A stretch of DNA of 64,000 nt from Anaerolineales bacterium (GTDB lineage Bacteria; Chloroflexota; Anaerolineae; Anaerolineales; UBA4823): NCBI GenBank assembly GCA_003105035.1, contig PQAL01000005.1:124001-188000 (forward strand), in the 5' to 3' direction. Position 1 is the stretch's first letter. Every line of letters starts with the position of its first letter. Below, one piece after another: positions 17,313 through 26,783 of the stretch. Made by a program: the position numbers and the translations under genes. The notes under the pieces are model-generated. The model searched no databases and had not been told where the DNA came from. It worked only from the letters and a program-made list of their open reading frames with translations.

Positions 17313-19874
17313 CTAAACCACCCGCAGGGTACTGCCTCGTTCGGTCTTCTCTACTTCGATGCGGTTGGGGAATGCCTCTTTGAGCTCGTCCAGGTGGCTG
17401 ATCACCAGCACCTTGGCAAAATCCTGCCTGACCATGTTAATGGCTTCGATCAGGTGCTGCCTCCCGAGGGCGTCCTGGCTTCCGAATCCTTCATCGATCA
17501 CCAGGGTTTGCAGTCGGGCACCTGCCCGCTGTGCAAGCAGCTCAGACAATGCCAGGCGGATGGCGAAGTTCACCCTGAAGGCTTCACCCCCTGAATAAAG
17601 CTCATAATCCCTGGTGCCCGAGCCATCTGAAATGGCGATGTCTAGGGTTTCTTTTAGATCATCGCGTTTTTTATCCTTGAAGGCCGCCTGGGTGACGAAT
17701 CGCACCGACATATTGCCCTCACTCAGCCTCTCCAGCAGCTCATTGGCACGCGTTTCGATTTCTGGTAAAGCCTGCTCGATCAGCAAAGCCGGCACACCGT
17801 CCTTCCCAAATGCTCGGTCAAGCTGCTTATACTGGCTCACCAGCTTGGCTTGCTCCTCGCGCTGCACATTGATCTCCTTCAGCCGTACCTTCAGGTCCTT
17901 CAGTACAGCCACTTTCTGCTGGGCTGCGCCCACCTCCATACGCCGGGTATTTTCCTGTTCAAGCAGTTCATGCAGCAGGCGTTCGGTCTCCTCCAGGTCG
18001 GGCGCCGCAGCTTCAGCCGCTGCCAGGCGCGCCACAGCTTCGTCATGATCGCCCTGTTGGTTGGAGATATCGGCATGCAATTTCGTCAGCTGGGTCTGGT
18101 TATCTTCGATTTCACGCTCCAGGGGCTGCAAGGCTGCCCGGGCTGTTTCCAGAGACCTGAATTCAGCCTCAGCTGAGCGCAGCTGGCCTTCCTGCTGACG
18201 GCAGGTGTCGTGTGCTGCTGCGTCATATCCAATCGCCTTCAGTTCCTTATCGATGCCGGCCAGTGCTTTCCGGGCTTCGCTGGCATAATTCCCCCCTTGC
18301 AGCAGGGCATTCACTTCAGCCAGCCTGGGAGCACCCCTTTCTTCCCAATCTGCCCTGTTTTTCTCAATGAACTCCAGCTGACCTTGCAGGCGTGTGATAT
18401 TCTGCAAGTGACCCAGGCGCTCATTTTCAACCGCTGCCAGTGATGCAATGTGTGCCTCGATTTCGCTCACTACCTGGTCAGCTTCGCTCAAGTAAGCCTG
18501 GTTGGCGCGATAGCGGTCACCCAGCTCGGTACCCTCGGCCGTGATCGAATCGATCAGCTGGTTGCGTTCATAGGTATCCATCGGCCGCCCGCACAGTGGG
18601 CATGCTGGTTCTTCGGTCTCAGTTAGTTTATCCACCCTGGCTTTCAGCTCGATCATTTCCTGTCTCAGGCGTGGGTTTTCAGCGCGTGCCTCCGCTTGCC
18701 TCTGGCGGGCGAACTGCAGCTCTACCTCCAACCCACTGCGCTGGTCGAGGGTCTCCTCAGCCTGGGCCAGGTTGTGCCTGGCAGCCTCGAGTTGTGCCTC
18801 AGCTTCCAGATGGGCAGAGGCTTGCTCTTGTACAGTTTTGCTGGTGCTGGTCAATTGCTGCATTTCCGTGGATAAGCGGGCTTTCTCAGCCTCAATTTCA
18901 AGCAGGGGTGCCTGACGGCGGGCATCGTGCTCCCGAAAACGCCTGGCTACTTCGTCCCAACGCTCTAGCTCCGCTCGTATCGCTTGCCAGCCTGCATAGG
19001 CGGCTTCAATCTCGCTTGCCCTGGCCAGCTTCTCTGCATAAGCTTTCTGCTCTGTTACCCGCGATTCCAGTCGTGATTCCATCTCAGCGTAACGCTGCTC
19101 GGCGGCTTGCAGCTGGCGTTTCAGCACGTCCACCAGCTTTCGTTGCTCGTTTAGTGATGCCTCTACCTTCCGTGCCTGTTCAAGCAGTTTTTCTTGGGCT
19201 CTCCGGGCTTTCTCCAATTGTTTGAGCTCAGTCTGCAGGGATTGTAGCCTGTCGGTGCGGCTGGTCTCTTCGCTTAATTCAGCGTTGATCTCCTGCATGC
19301 GTCCCTCCAGGTTCTGGATCTCTGCTTCAGCTGCCCGGCGGCGCCTGATCACCCGCTCACGGTACACCTCCCACACTTCCAGTCCCAGGATATTCCCCAG
19401 GATGCGTTTTCGGTCGCTAGCTTTCTGCTGGGTGAACTGGTCCGCCTTGCCCTGCAGGAAGAAAGACGCGTTGACAAAGGTATCGTAATCCAACCGCAAG
19501 GTGTGTTCAATCACTTCTTGTGTATTCCGCAAGGTTTCACCAGTCAGCGCTTTCCATTTCCCGTCCGCAGGCTGCAGGATCTGAAATTCCAGCCGTGTTG
19601 TCTTGCCTTTCGGCAGGGTTCGTTGGATGCGGTAGGTGTTGCTTTCATATTCAAATACCAGAGCCACCTCTGCTGCCCCAGATTGCAAATTGACAATTGA
19701 CTCATCGCGCTTACGTGCCTGCCCGAACAAGGCCCAAGTGATGGCATCCAGCAGAGAAGACTTGCCTGCCCCGTTCTGGCCCGAGATACACGCCAGGTCG
19801 AACGATGTAAAATCAAGCTCGGTTGTGTCGCGGTAAGAAAGGAATCCGGTGAGGGTTAGTTTAATCGGGATCAT
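17313..19874 (-). CDS. sbcC: Exonuclease subunit SbcC (Rad50-like ATPase)
   Basis: This 853-residue SMC-like protein has Walker A GQNGAGKS at residues 32-39, two long coiled-coil arms, a zinc hook CPLC near residue 424, and a C-terminal head with the YSGGEAFR signature and the Walker B/D-loop VIDEGFGSQD. With SbcD it forms the nuclease that opens hairpins and protein-blocked double-strand ends. It lies 16 bases downstream of sbcD on the same strand, the usual order. Confidence 0.95.
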   Translation of the reverse strand: MIPIKLTLTGFLSYRDTTELDFTSFDLACISGQNGAGKSSLLDAITWALFGQARKRDESIVNLQSGAAEVALVFEYESNTYRIQRTLPKGKTTRLEFQILQPADGKWKALTGETLRNTQEVIEHTLRLDYDTFVNASFFLQGKADQFTQQKASDRKRILGNILGLEVWEVYRERVIRRRRAAEAEIQNLEGRMQEINAELSEETSRTDRLQSLQTELKQLEKARRAQEKLLEQARKVEASLNEQRKLVDVLKRQLQAAEQRYAEMESRLESRVTEQKAYAEKLARASEIEAAYAGWQAIRAELERWDEVARRFREHDARRQAPLLEIEAEKARLSTEMQQLTSTSKTVQEQASAHLEAEAQLEAARHNLAQAEETLDQRSGLEVELQFARQRQAEARAENPRLRQEMIELKARVDKLTETEEPACPLCGRPMDTYERNQLIDSITAEGTELGDRYRANQAYLSEADQVVSEIEAHIASLAAVENERLGHLQNITRLQGQLEFIEKNRADWEERGAPRLAEVNALLQGGNYASEARKALAGIDKELKAIGYDAAAHDTCRQQEGQLRSAEAEFRSLETARAALQPLEREIEDNQTQLTKLHADISNQQGDHDEAVARLAAAEAAAPDLEETERLLHELLEQENTRRMEVGAAQQKVAVLKDLKVRLKEINVQREEQAKLVSQYKQLDRAFGKDGVPALLIEQALPEIETRANELLERLSEGNMSVRFVTQAAFKDKKRDDLKETLDIAISDGSGTRDYELYSGGEAFRVNFAIRLALSELLAQRAGARLQTLVIDEGFGSQDALGRQHLIEAINMVRQDFAKVLVISHLDELKEAFPNRIEVEKTERGSTLRVV

Positions 19875-19890
19875 CGCTGCTCCATTGGTT

Positions 19891-21126
19891 TTACACCAGA
19901 TCCTCGGCTTGTTCCATGATCTCCTGCGCCAGCTTCTGCAGGCTCACCTGATCAGCGTGCGGCACATGGCTCGCACGCCAATACACATCTAACAGCTCGA
20001 GTGGGGTCAGGCTGCTCACCCCTTCCCCCGAAGCCAACCGGGCACGTGCTTCCACCAACGCGCGTTTGATCAGGTGGAACTCGAACGCCGTGGAAGCATA
20101 TTCGCGCAGGGCTGCTTCATCGATCAATGCTTCCCAATCCCGCGGGTATTCGAGCACCAGGCGCACGATGGCATTCTCCATCTTGTCAGCTTTCGGTAGA
20201 ACTCTCAGCAGCTGCCCGGTAACGTCTTCCTGGTTTTTCAGCAATAGGTGTCGATCAATAAACGGTCGAATTCCCTCTAGCTTACGCCATTCGAGTTCCG
20301 TATGACCTTGTTCAATTTTTGCGATGACGAAGAACTTGTCATCCGCAGCTTCTCCGAAATCCACCCGCTCGATGGAGCCTGGGTAGATCACGGGTGGGTG
20401 GCAGCCTTCATTCAAGTCTTGCGCCTTGTGGATGTGCCCCAGGGCTATGTAGTCCAGGCGAGGGTCCCGCACCATGGAACCGGGCAAGACCAGGTCTCCC
20501 CCCAGCATCACCGTACGTTCTCCGCCATATTCCGCACCTTGAACGGAAGCGTGTGCGGTGAGCACTATCGGCAGGCTCGGGTCAGCGCCTTCCAGCATGT
20601 CGTTCACGATCACGCTCAGCCGATCCTCGATCGCCTGGTCAATTTTTTCGGGTTCAATAGAAGTGAATTCCTGTGATGCGATTAACCCCGAGCGCGAGAT
20701 CCAGGGGATGGCAATCACTTGCAGGGGTAGTCCCCATAATACGCTCGGACCCAAAAAAGAAGGTTTATCCAATACCAGCACCTTAGGCACTTCCAATGTA
20801 CTGAACGGATCGAGCGTCGGGGCTCGCCCCAGGGCAGGTGAGGTATCGTGGTTACCCACCAACAGGAGGGTGGGGATGCCTGCCTTCGATAATTTCATTA
20901 CCCGCTTACCCCATTCGCGTTGAAATGTAGGCGCCGGGTTGCGATCCTTGTAGGCATCACCTGCGAATATCACCAGGTCAACTTTCTCGCGGATGGCAGT
21001 ATCGATAATGGTATCGAGTGATTTCAAAAAATCCAACACCCTGAGAGGCAGGCCGCTGATGGGGTCGTGCCGGCCATAATTAGCCATGTCTATGTGGGCA
21101 TCGGCAAAGTGCAGGATGGTCAGCAT
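19891..21126 (-). CDS. sbcD: Exonuclease subunit SbcD (Mre11-like nuclease)
   Basis: This 411-residue metallophosphoesterase has the expected Mn-binding motifs in order: FADAHID (about residues 7-13), FAGDAYKDRNP, GNHD, LTAHASV and LGHIHKAQ. It is the catalytic partner of SbcC. The start ATG overlaps no other gene; the C39-type peptidase gene ends 33 bases upstream. A C-terminal region of about 130 residues should contact the SbcC coiled coil. Confidence 0.94.
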   Translation of the reverse strand: MLTILHFADAHIDMANYGRHDPISGLPLRVLDFLKSLDTIIDTAIREKVDLVIFAGDAYKDRNPAPTFQREWGKRVMKLSKAGIPTLLLVGNHDTSPALGRAPTLDPFSTLEVPKVLVLDKPSFLGPSVLWGLPLQVIAIPWISRSGLIASQEFTSIEPEKIDQAIEDRLSVIVNDMLEGADPSLPIVLTAHASVQGAEYGGERTVMLGGDLVLPGSMVRDPRLDYIALGHIHKAQDLNEGCHPPVIYPGSIERVDFGEAADDKFFVIAKIEQGHTELEWRKLEGIRPFIDRHLLLKNQEDVTGQLLRVLPKADKMENAIVRLVLEYPRDWEALIDEAALREYASTAFEFHLIKRALVEARARLASGEGVSSLTPLELLDVYWRASHVPHADQVSLQKLAQEIMEQAEDLV

Positions 21127-21159
21127 GTTATTCCCTCCATGACCAGGCTGTGGGTTGGC

Positions 21160-22500
21160 TCAAGGTGAAACACCCAATTGTGATAATTGTTCCAAACCTG
21201 GGGCAAAATCAGGGTGCAGGCGCACGCTTTCCTGGAAGTCACTGATCGCTCCCTGTGTATCACCCAGTGCCAGCTTGGCCATGCCGCGCCAGTACCAGGT
21301 CTCTTCCAGTACATCGTTGGTGATGGTTTCGAATGTGGCATTCGCCAGGTCGATCACATCCTGGTAGCGCCCGCTGTAATAGTATGCGAAATAAGGTCCT
21401 GTCTGGTACCACAGCATGCGGAACGGGCGTAAGTCATCCTCGGGTAAGCCGGCATACAGCTGGAATGCATAATCATAGGCGTAGGCCGCATCCACATATT
21501 CCTTGAGGTTCACATGGCTGGTCCCCACATTGAAGGCTGCGAAATACTGGTCAACCCCACTCAATGTGGCTGTTTCCTGCTTGGCTACCTCAAGCGCATT
21601 CCGGCTGGAACCATCCACATCTGCGTAATCACCCAAGAGGTTCAGCACTTCAGCTTCCCTTGTTGTCGGGTAGACCACCATGAAAAGGTTGTCAAACGAG
21701 CGCCAGCCGTTATTAAAGTCGGTGTAAGTGAATTCGTGGTTCTCACCCTTGTCGATATAGGTATCCTGCACCACCAGCACATCCTTGGATTCGTCATATC
21801 CAGTGACGAACTGGTAGTGTCCCAGCCAGCCGTAACGCCCGGTCATATCATAGGTGTAATAGCCCTTTTCAGTGACAATCGGGAAACCAGCCGCCAGCAG
21901 CTCTTTCAACAGCTCAATATCCCCACCATAACGGATAACGGCATTGTATTCGTTAGTTTGGGTCCGCACAAAATCCTGCAGCTCATACGGCATGACATTC
22001 TTGTCATCCTTGTTGGTCTTCACGTACTCACCAACCACATCCCGGTTGCCGTCCCACCCCCAAAAGGTGAGTGCCATCGACAGGTTAGCCGGACCGCAGA
22101 AATTATAGCGGTTGTGCTGGTCTTCATATTTCACGCCCGCCAGGCGAATCGAAGCAGGCAGTGGGGTGGGCATGAGCGTGGGTGTTGGTGAAGGTTGGAG
22201 AGTCTCGGTCGGGCCGGACATCGTGGCTGTGGGCGCAAAAGGTGTCGGTGTGATTGTGGGTGCCAGGGCAGTCAGCGTGGCATTGACGATCGCATTTGCC
22301 TGGCTCTCGATCTGCGCCTGTTCCTGGGGTTGGAACACCACCTCTTCCGGCGGGTTGATGGCATATTGCAGGCGTATTCGTAGGTTATCGATCCGCCAGG
22401 CTAGCCGGCTGTGCACGAACGGGAGATTATAGATAGCCATTGCGGCTACCAGCAAGATTGGGATGGCCAGCAGGTATTTGGGTGAAAATCGGCGACGCAT
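21160..22500 (-). CDS. Membrane-anchored C39-type cysteine peptidase with TPR repeats
   Basis: This 446-residue protein has an N-terminal membrane anchor (about residues 9-27), a Thr/Pro-rich linker (about 78-116) and a papain-like C39 domain with Cys135 in NFCGPANLSMAL, a His in GHYQFVTGYD and an Asp in VVQDTYID. The C-terminus carries tetratricopeptide-like helices (about 300-440, ending ALGDTQGAISDFQESVRLHPDFAPG). It should act outside the cell; the target is unknown. A TATAAT box ends only 6 bases before the ATG and no ribosome site is visible, which suggests a leaderless message. Confidence 0.85.
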   Translation of the reverse strand: MRRRFSPKYLLAIPILLVAAMAIYNLPFVHSRLAWRIDNLRIRLQYAINPPEEVVFQPQEQAQIESQANAIVNATLTALAPTITPTPFAPTATMSGPTETLQPSPTPTLMPTPLPASIRLAGVKYEDQHNRYNFCGPANLSMALTFWGWDGNRDVVGEYVKTNKDDKNVMPYELQDFVRTQTNEYNAVIRYGGDIELLKELLAAGFPIVTEKGYYTYDMTGRYGWLGHYQFVTGYDESKDVLVVQDTYIDKGENHEFTYTDFNNGWRSFDNLFMVVYPTTREAEVLNLLGDYADVDGSSRNALEVAKQETATLSGVDQYFAAFNVGTSHVNLKEYVDAAYAYDYAFQLYAGLPEDDLRPFRMLWYQTGPYFAYYYSGRYQDVIDLANATFETITNDVLEETWYWRGMAKLALGDTQGAISDFQESVRLHPDFAPGLEQLSQLGVSP

Positions 22501-22506
22501 GGCGGG

Positions 22507-22512
22507 ATTATA
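22507..22512 (-). promoter_or_regulatory. TATAAT -10 box for a probable leaderless message (C39 peptidase)
   Basis: A perfect TATAAT on the minus strand is separated from the ATG at 22500 by only six bases (CCCGCC). Transcription would therefore begin at or next to the start codon. No good -35 hexamer is visible. Confidence 0.5.
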
Positions 22513-22856
22513 ACACCCCCAATCACCTGCCCGCTACTCATCACAAGGTGCACGGAGTGGTAATGTTGTCCTGTTTTTAAGTTATTGACTACCCCTTCTC
22601 CTGATCATTTCCCTTGTTCAGATTTTCGTTGCGTATTCGTGGCTTTTTGTTTGTTAACGGTTAGATTCCCCTAAGCGTCAGATTGTTCACGCAATTATTC
22701 GTGTATTCGTGCTTTTATTCGTGGAAGGCTCCCTTCCCAGTCCTTCTCACTCCTCCGTTACTATTCTGTGTGCCAGCTTCCATTCGTATTTTCGTGAATA
22801 TTTTCTATGCACAGCCCCTCCTCTGATACTCATCGTTAGTATATTTTATTGTAAGG

Positions 22857-22862
22857 TACAAT
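22857..22862 (+). promoter_or_regulatory. TACAAT -10 box for a probable leaderless message (nfeD)
   Basis: TACAAT is followed by six bases (AACTAT) and then the ATG at 22869, with no ribosome site. The geometry is identical to that of the divergent C39 gene. Confidence 0.45.
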
Positions 22863-22868
22863 AACTAT

Positions 22869-24200
22869 ATGAAGTCTTCCTTCAGGCGTCTTTTTCTTCT
22901 TGTCTGGCTTGGCTTTCTCTCCCTCAGCCTTGTGTTGAGTCTTCCAGCGCATGCCCAAACCGAGAATCCGGTCATCATCGTCCTGACTGCCGATGGACCG
23001 ATCACCCCTGCCATGGCCTCCTACCTGTCGCGCGGCATTCGCATTGCCGAACGCCAGGGCGCAGAAGCGCTGATCTTCCAGCTCGATACACCGGGAGGTT
23101 CGCTCAGCGCGATGGAAACAATGGAACAGGCTATCCTGGCCTCCTCCATCCCTGTGGTGGTCTATGTGGCACCTTCCGGGGCGATGGCAGCCAGTGCTGG
23201 TACGGTTATCACCCTCGCCGCCCATGCTTCATCCATGGCGCCTAACACCACCATCGGAGCGGCCAGCCCGGTTGGTGGGCAAGGAGAAAACCTGCCCTCC
23301 ACCGAAGAAATCAAGGTAAAAAACGCCATGTCTGCGGACGTCCGCTCGCTGACCGAGCGGCGTGGACCAACGGCACAGGCCCTGGCTGAAGACACCATCC
23401 GTAGTGCTGCCGCAGTCTCCGAAAGTGAAGCCCTTGAGGCTGACCTGATCGACTTCATCTCTGTCGACCTCAACCAGCTCCGTAGCCAGCTGGATGGCTT
23501 CACCGTGTCCGTCAAAGGTCAGCCGGTCACCCTGCACACCGCCAATGCTACTTTTGAGCCGGTTAATATATCGCTGATCGAAGAGCTGCTGTTAATCGTT
23601 ACCGATCCCAACATCGTCTTCCTGCTCATCACCATTGGCGTCCAGGCCATCATCATCGAGATCTCCAGCCCAGGCGGTTGGGTGGCAGGCTTCATCGGGG
23701 TGGTTTGCCTGGCATTGGCCACTTATGGCCTGGGTATCTTGCCAGTCAACTACTTCGGGCTGTTGTTTATCGTCACTTCTTTCGTTTTGTTCATCCTGGA
23801 TATCAAAGCGCCTACGCATGGGGGCCTCACCGCCGCCGGTGTTGGCAGCCTGATCATTGGAGCGCTGGTTTTATTCAACACACCCACCACCCCAAGTTTT
23901 CAACACGTCTCTGTGCCGCTGGTTGTAATCGTATCCATTGTAAGCGGAGCAGTCTTTTTCACCATTATGATGATTGCCGTGCGCGCCCAGCATACCCCTA
24001 TCCACACAGGTGAAGAGAGCATGCTCGGGCGTGAAGGCATTGCTCGCACCGACTTGAATCCCAAGGGCAGTGTCCAGCTGGGCGGAGAGTTGTGGACTGC
24101 AGAGTTGGAAGAAGGTATTACGGACCGCGTGCGCCATGGCACGCGCGTGACAGTCATCAAAGTAGACGGGTTGCGCCTGATCGTCCGTAAAACAGAATAA
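22869..24200 (+). CDS. nfeD: NfeD-family membrane serine protease (ClpP-class)
   Basis: This 443-residue long-form NfeD has a signal peptide ending at AHA-QT (about residue 31) and a ClpP-like protease domain with PSGAMAASAGT (about 103-113), where the serine nucleophile is expected. Four or five membrane helices follow (about 240-360), then a C-terminal OB-fold NfeD domain (about 385-440). Long NfeD proteins usually work with a stomatin/SPFH partner at the membrane; none is encoded next to it here. It converges on phoU. Confidence 0.88.
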   Translation: MKSSFRRLFLLVWLGFLSLSLVLSLPAHAQTENPVIIVLTADGPITPAMASYLSRGIRIAERQGAEALIFQLDTPGGSLSAMETMEQAILASSIPVVVYVAPSGAMAASAGTVITLAAHASSMAPNTTIGAASPVGGQGENLPSTEEIKVKNAMSADVRSLTERRGPTAQALAEDTIRSAAAVSESEALEADLIDFISVDLNQLRSQLDGFTVSVKGQPVTLHTANATFEPVNISLIEELLLIVTDPNIVFLLITIGVQAIIIEISSPGGWVAGFIGVVCLALATYGLGILPVNYFGLLFIVTSFVLFILDIKAPTHGGLTAAGVGSLIIGALVLFNTPTTPSFQHVSVPLVVIVSIVSGAVFFTIMMIAVRAQHTPIHTGEESMLGREGIARTDLNPKGSVQLGGELWTAELEEGITDRVRHGTRVTVIKVDGLRLIVRKTE

Positions 24201-24253
24201 CAATTCCCCTATGGTGGCTGTTTTCAGTTAAGTTAAATCGGGGGCTTGCCTGC

Positions 24254-24928
24254 TTACTTGGTATCCAGCTCTTTCATTTCGCCTGTAGCTACGTAAACAA
24301 TGCGCTCGCATATGTTTGTCACCCGGTCACCCATGCGCTCCAGGTTATGGGCTGCCCACATGATATGGTTGGCTCGATCAACGGTCGAAATATTCGTCGT
24401 CATCTGCTCCATCAGCTTGCGATAGATCCGATTGTAAAGCTGATCCACTTGCTCGTCTTCCACGGGTATCTGGCGTGCCGCATTCGCATCAATAGCCACG
24501 AAGGCATCCAAGGCGCGCTGCAGCATCTCCAGGGCAAAGGTTGCCATCTGTTGCAGCTCATCCAGGATTACCGGATCGATCGCTTCTTCACTGATCAACA
24601 GGGTAATCTTGCAGATTCCTTTAGCATAATCCGCAATCCGCTCTAGCTCGGTGATAATTTCAAGGATGGCTGCTAAAAAGCGCACATCACGCGCCATGGG
24701 TTGTTGGGTGGCGATGAGGGTGACGCACGCGCTCTCGATGGCATAACGTTTTTCATTGATTACGTAATCAGCCTCATAAATTCGTTGGGCCGCCGCTCGG
24801 TTGCGGTGTTTGAGAGCCTCTACTGCATCAATGACCGCCTGCTCTACCATGCTTCCCAACACAAGCACCTGGTCCACCATCATTTGAAGTTGTCGTTCGA
24901 ATGTATCGCGCGCCATGCCTCTCTCCAC
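24254..24928 (-). CDS. phoU: Phosphate transport system regulator PhoU
   Basis: This 224-residue, all-helical protein is made of two PhoU repeats (about 1-105 and 110-215), with the metal-site motifs ELERIADYAKGI and NLERMGDRVTNI. It links the Pst transporter to the PhoR kinase and represses the Pho response when phosphate is plentiful. It is the last gene of the pst operon, 3 bases after pstB. Confidence 0.95.
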   Translation of the reverse strand: MERGMARDTFERQLQMMVDQVLVLGSMVEQAVIDAVEALKHRNRAAAQRIYEADYVINEKRYAIESACVTLIATQQPMARDVRFLAAILEIITELERIADYAKGICKITLLISEEAIDPVILDELQQMATFALEMLQRALDAFVAIDANAARQIPVEDEQVDQLYNRIYRKLMEQMTTNISTVDRANHIMWAAHNLERMGDRVTNICERIVYVATGEMKELDTK

Positions 24929-24931
24929 CTG

Positions 24932-25810
24932 CTAACCAAATCGACCCGTGACGTAGTCTTCGGTCTGTTTGTTCTTTGGATTGGTGAATATCTGGGCGGT
25001 AGGCCCAAATTCCACCAGGATGCCTGTGCGTGTCTGTGGATCATCGATCATCATGAACGCAGTCAAGTCAGACACACGGGCAGCTTGCTGCATGTTATGT
25101 GTCACAATTATAATCGTATACGTTTCTTTTAATGCTTGCATCAACTCTTCTATCTTTAATGTCGCCACCGGGTCCAACGCCGAAGCAGGCTCATCCATCA
25201 AGATCACCTCAGGTTGAACAGCCAGGGCACGGGCGATACACAGTCGCTGTTGTTGCCCACCTGATAGCGCCATCGCCGATAGGTTGAGTTTATCTTTGAC
25301 CTCCTCCCACAGTGCAGCTTGCTTCAAGGCGTCCTGAACAATCTCGTCCAAACCCTGCCGCTTTCCGATGCCATAGAGTTTCGGGCCATACGCCACGTTA
25401 TCATAAATGCTCTTAGGAAATGGATTCGGGCGCTGGAATACCATCCCAATCTTTCGTCGGATATTAACTACATCCACCGATGAATCGAGAATGTTGTCGC
25501 CATCAAAAAGGATTTGTCCCACCGCTTTTGCACTTGCCACCAGGTCGTTCATTCGGTTGACCGAACGTAACAACGTGGATTTTCCGCACCCCGAAGGCCC
25601 GATGATCGCAGTGATCTGGTTGGCGGGAATCTGCATATTGATCTTACCCAGCGCCTTAAATTTTCCATAATAAAATGAAAAATCGACAAACTCGATTTTC
25701 GTCTGACTCGGCGGGGTTTCCACGGGTCTTTTAATTTCAACCTCAATTGGTTTAACCAAAGGAGAAACATTATTTTCAGCTGTCATAGTGAAATCCATAT
25801 TGGTTGACAT
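24932..25810 (-). CDS. pstB: Phosphate ABC transporter ATP-binding protein
   Basis: This 292-residue ATPase has Walker [10 protein letters not shown] (71-79), signature LSGGQQQRL (182-190), Walker B VILMDEP (202-208) and an H-loop in VTHNMQQA. The first 37 residues are an extension beyond the usual PstB start and may reflect a later true start; in-frame ATGs exist at residues 5 and 9, all with weak ribosome sites. It lies 4 bases after pstA. Confidence 0.95.
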   Translation of the reverse strand: MSTNMDFTMTAENNVSPLVKPIEVEIKRPVETPPSQTKIEFVDFSFYYGKFKALGKINMQIPANQITAIIGPSGCGKSTLLRSVNRMNDLVASAKAVGQILFDGDNILDSSVDVVNIRRKIGMVFQRPNPFPKSIYDNVAYGPKLYGIGKRQGLDEIVQDALKQAALWEEVKDKLNLSAMALSGGQQQRLCIARALAVQPEVILMDEPASALDPVATLKIEELMQALKETYTIIIVTHNMQQAARVSDLTAFMMIDDPQTRTGILVEFGPTAQIFTNPKNKQTEDYVTGRFG

Positions 25811-25814
25811 AAAA

Positions 25815-26783
25815 CTACTTTACTTGCATACGCTTTGCGCGCCTCTGAACCCAGATACGGGTAATAATATTAATCGATAATACAAAGGTCATCAGCACCA
25901 GCGCAGCTGCCCACGATTGATTAATGCGTTCAGGATAAGGCTGTTGCGCATACTTCCATAAAGTCAATGGCAATGAATCCACCGGTTGATTAACAATATT
26001 GCCCATAATGACCAATAATCCCTGGTGGTTGGCAATCCCCGATTGAATGATCTTCCCAATCTCATAATGATCATTACCCAGGGCGGTGAAGAGTAAAGGT
26101 GCTGTCTCTCCCGAAGCCCTTGCGATCCCAAGTAGGATACCTGTGATAATTCCCTGGCTGGCGGCTGGGAGTGACACACTCAGCGCAGTTTTCCACTCTG
26201 GGGCACCTAATGCCAGGGATCCTTCCCGCATCGATTGTGGCACCAGTTTGATCATCTCCTCCGTTGTGCGGATAACGGTGGGTAGCATCAGGATCGCCAG
26301 CGCCACGCTGCCTGCCAGGGCAGAATAGTGTCCTTGGACTTTTACGATGATGGTATAGCAGAACAAGCCCAGGATGATCGATGGTACACCAGATAAGACA
26401 TCCGTCCCAAATCGGACTGCTACACCCAATGGCGTGTTGGGTCGGTAGGCTACATAATATGCGGCCAGGATTCCCGGTATCACGGCAAATACCGAAGCCA
26501 GGATAGTGAGAATGATCGTCCCTTCGATCGCATTCAATACCCCTCCCCCCGGCATCCCTAAAGGCCGTGGCAGGTGGATGAAGAAATCAAGGTTCAGGTA
26601 TTGCCACCCTTTTATTACTACGTAAGCAATGATCCAGAATAAAATAGCCAGGGCAGCCAACGAAAATAAGACCGATATCGCCATCATTAGCCGGTCGGTC
26701 AACTTTCTTCGCCGGTAGTTGGCTTTCGACTCCATCATTTGCCTGGTCGATGCACCCAGCCATATCACCGCCTTTGAGCTCAT
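25815..26783 (-). CDS. pstA: Phosphate ABC transporter permease PstA
   Basis: This 322-residue permease has six predicted membrane helices and the ABC permease EAA-type loop around [16 protein letters not shown]. The ATG at 26783 is chosen because it overlaps the pstC stop as ATGA and sits 8 bases after AGGAGG. The frame extends 13 codons further into pstC. It pairs with PstC as the channel. Confidence 0.94.
   Translation of the reverse strand: MSSKAVIWLGASTRQMMESKANYRRRKLTDRLMMAISVLFSLAALAILFWIIAYVVIKGWQYLNLDFFIHLPRPLGMPGGGVLNAIEGTIILTILASVFAVIPGILAAYYVAYRPNTPLGVAVRFGTDVLSGVPSIILGLFCYTIIVKVQGHYSALAGSVALAILMLPTVIRTTEEMIKLVPQSMREGSLALGAPEWKTALSVSLPAASQGIITGILLGIARASGETAPLLFTALGNDHYEIGKIIQSGIANHQGLLVIMGNIVNQPVDSLPLTLWKYAQQPYPERINQSWAAALVLMTFVLSINIITRIWVQRRAKRMQVK

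Larger units (their letters stand above)
22501..22868. other. Intergenic region with repeated TTCGTG words
   Basis: No ORF is supported between these divergent genes. From about 22625 to 22796 the plus strand repeats the word ATTCGTG or TTCGTG about six times (for example at 22635, 22697, 22705, 22717 and 22791), with irregular spacing of 8 bases and more. The ends hold the -10 boxes of the two flanking, apparently leaderless genes. Confidence 0.55.
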
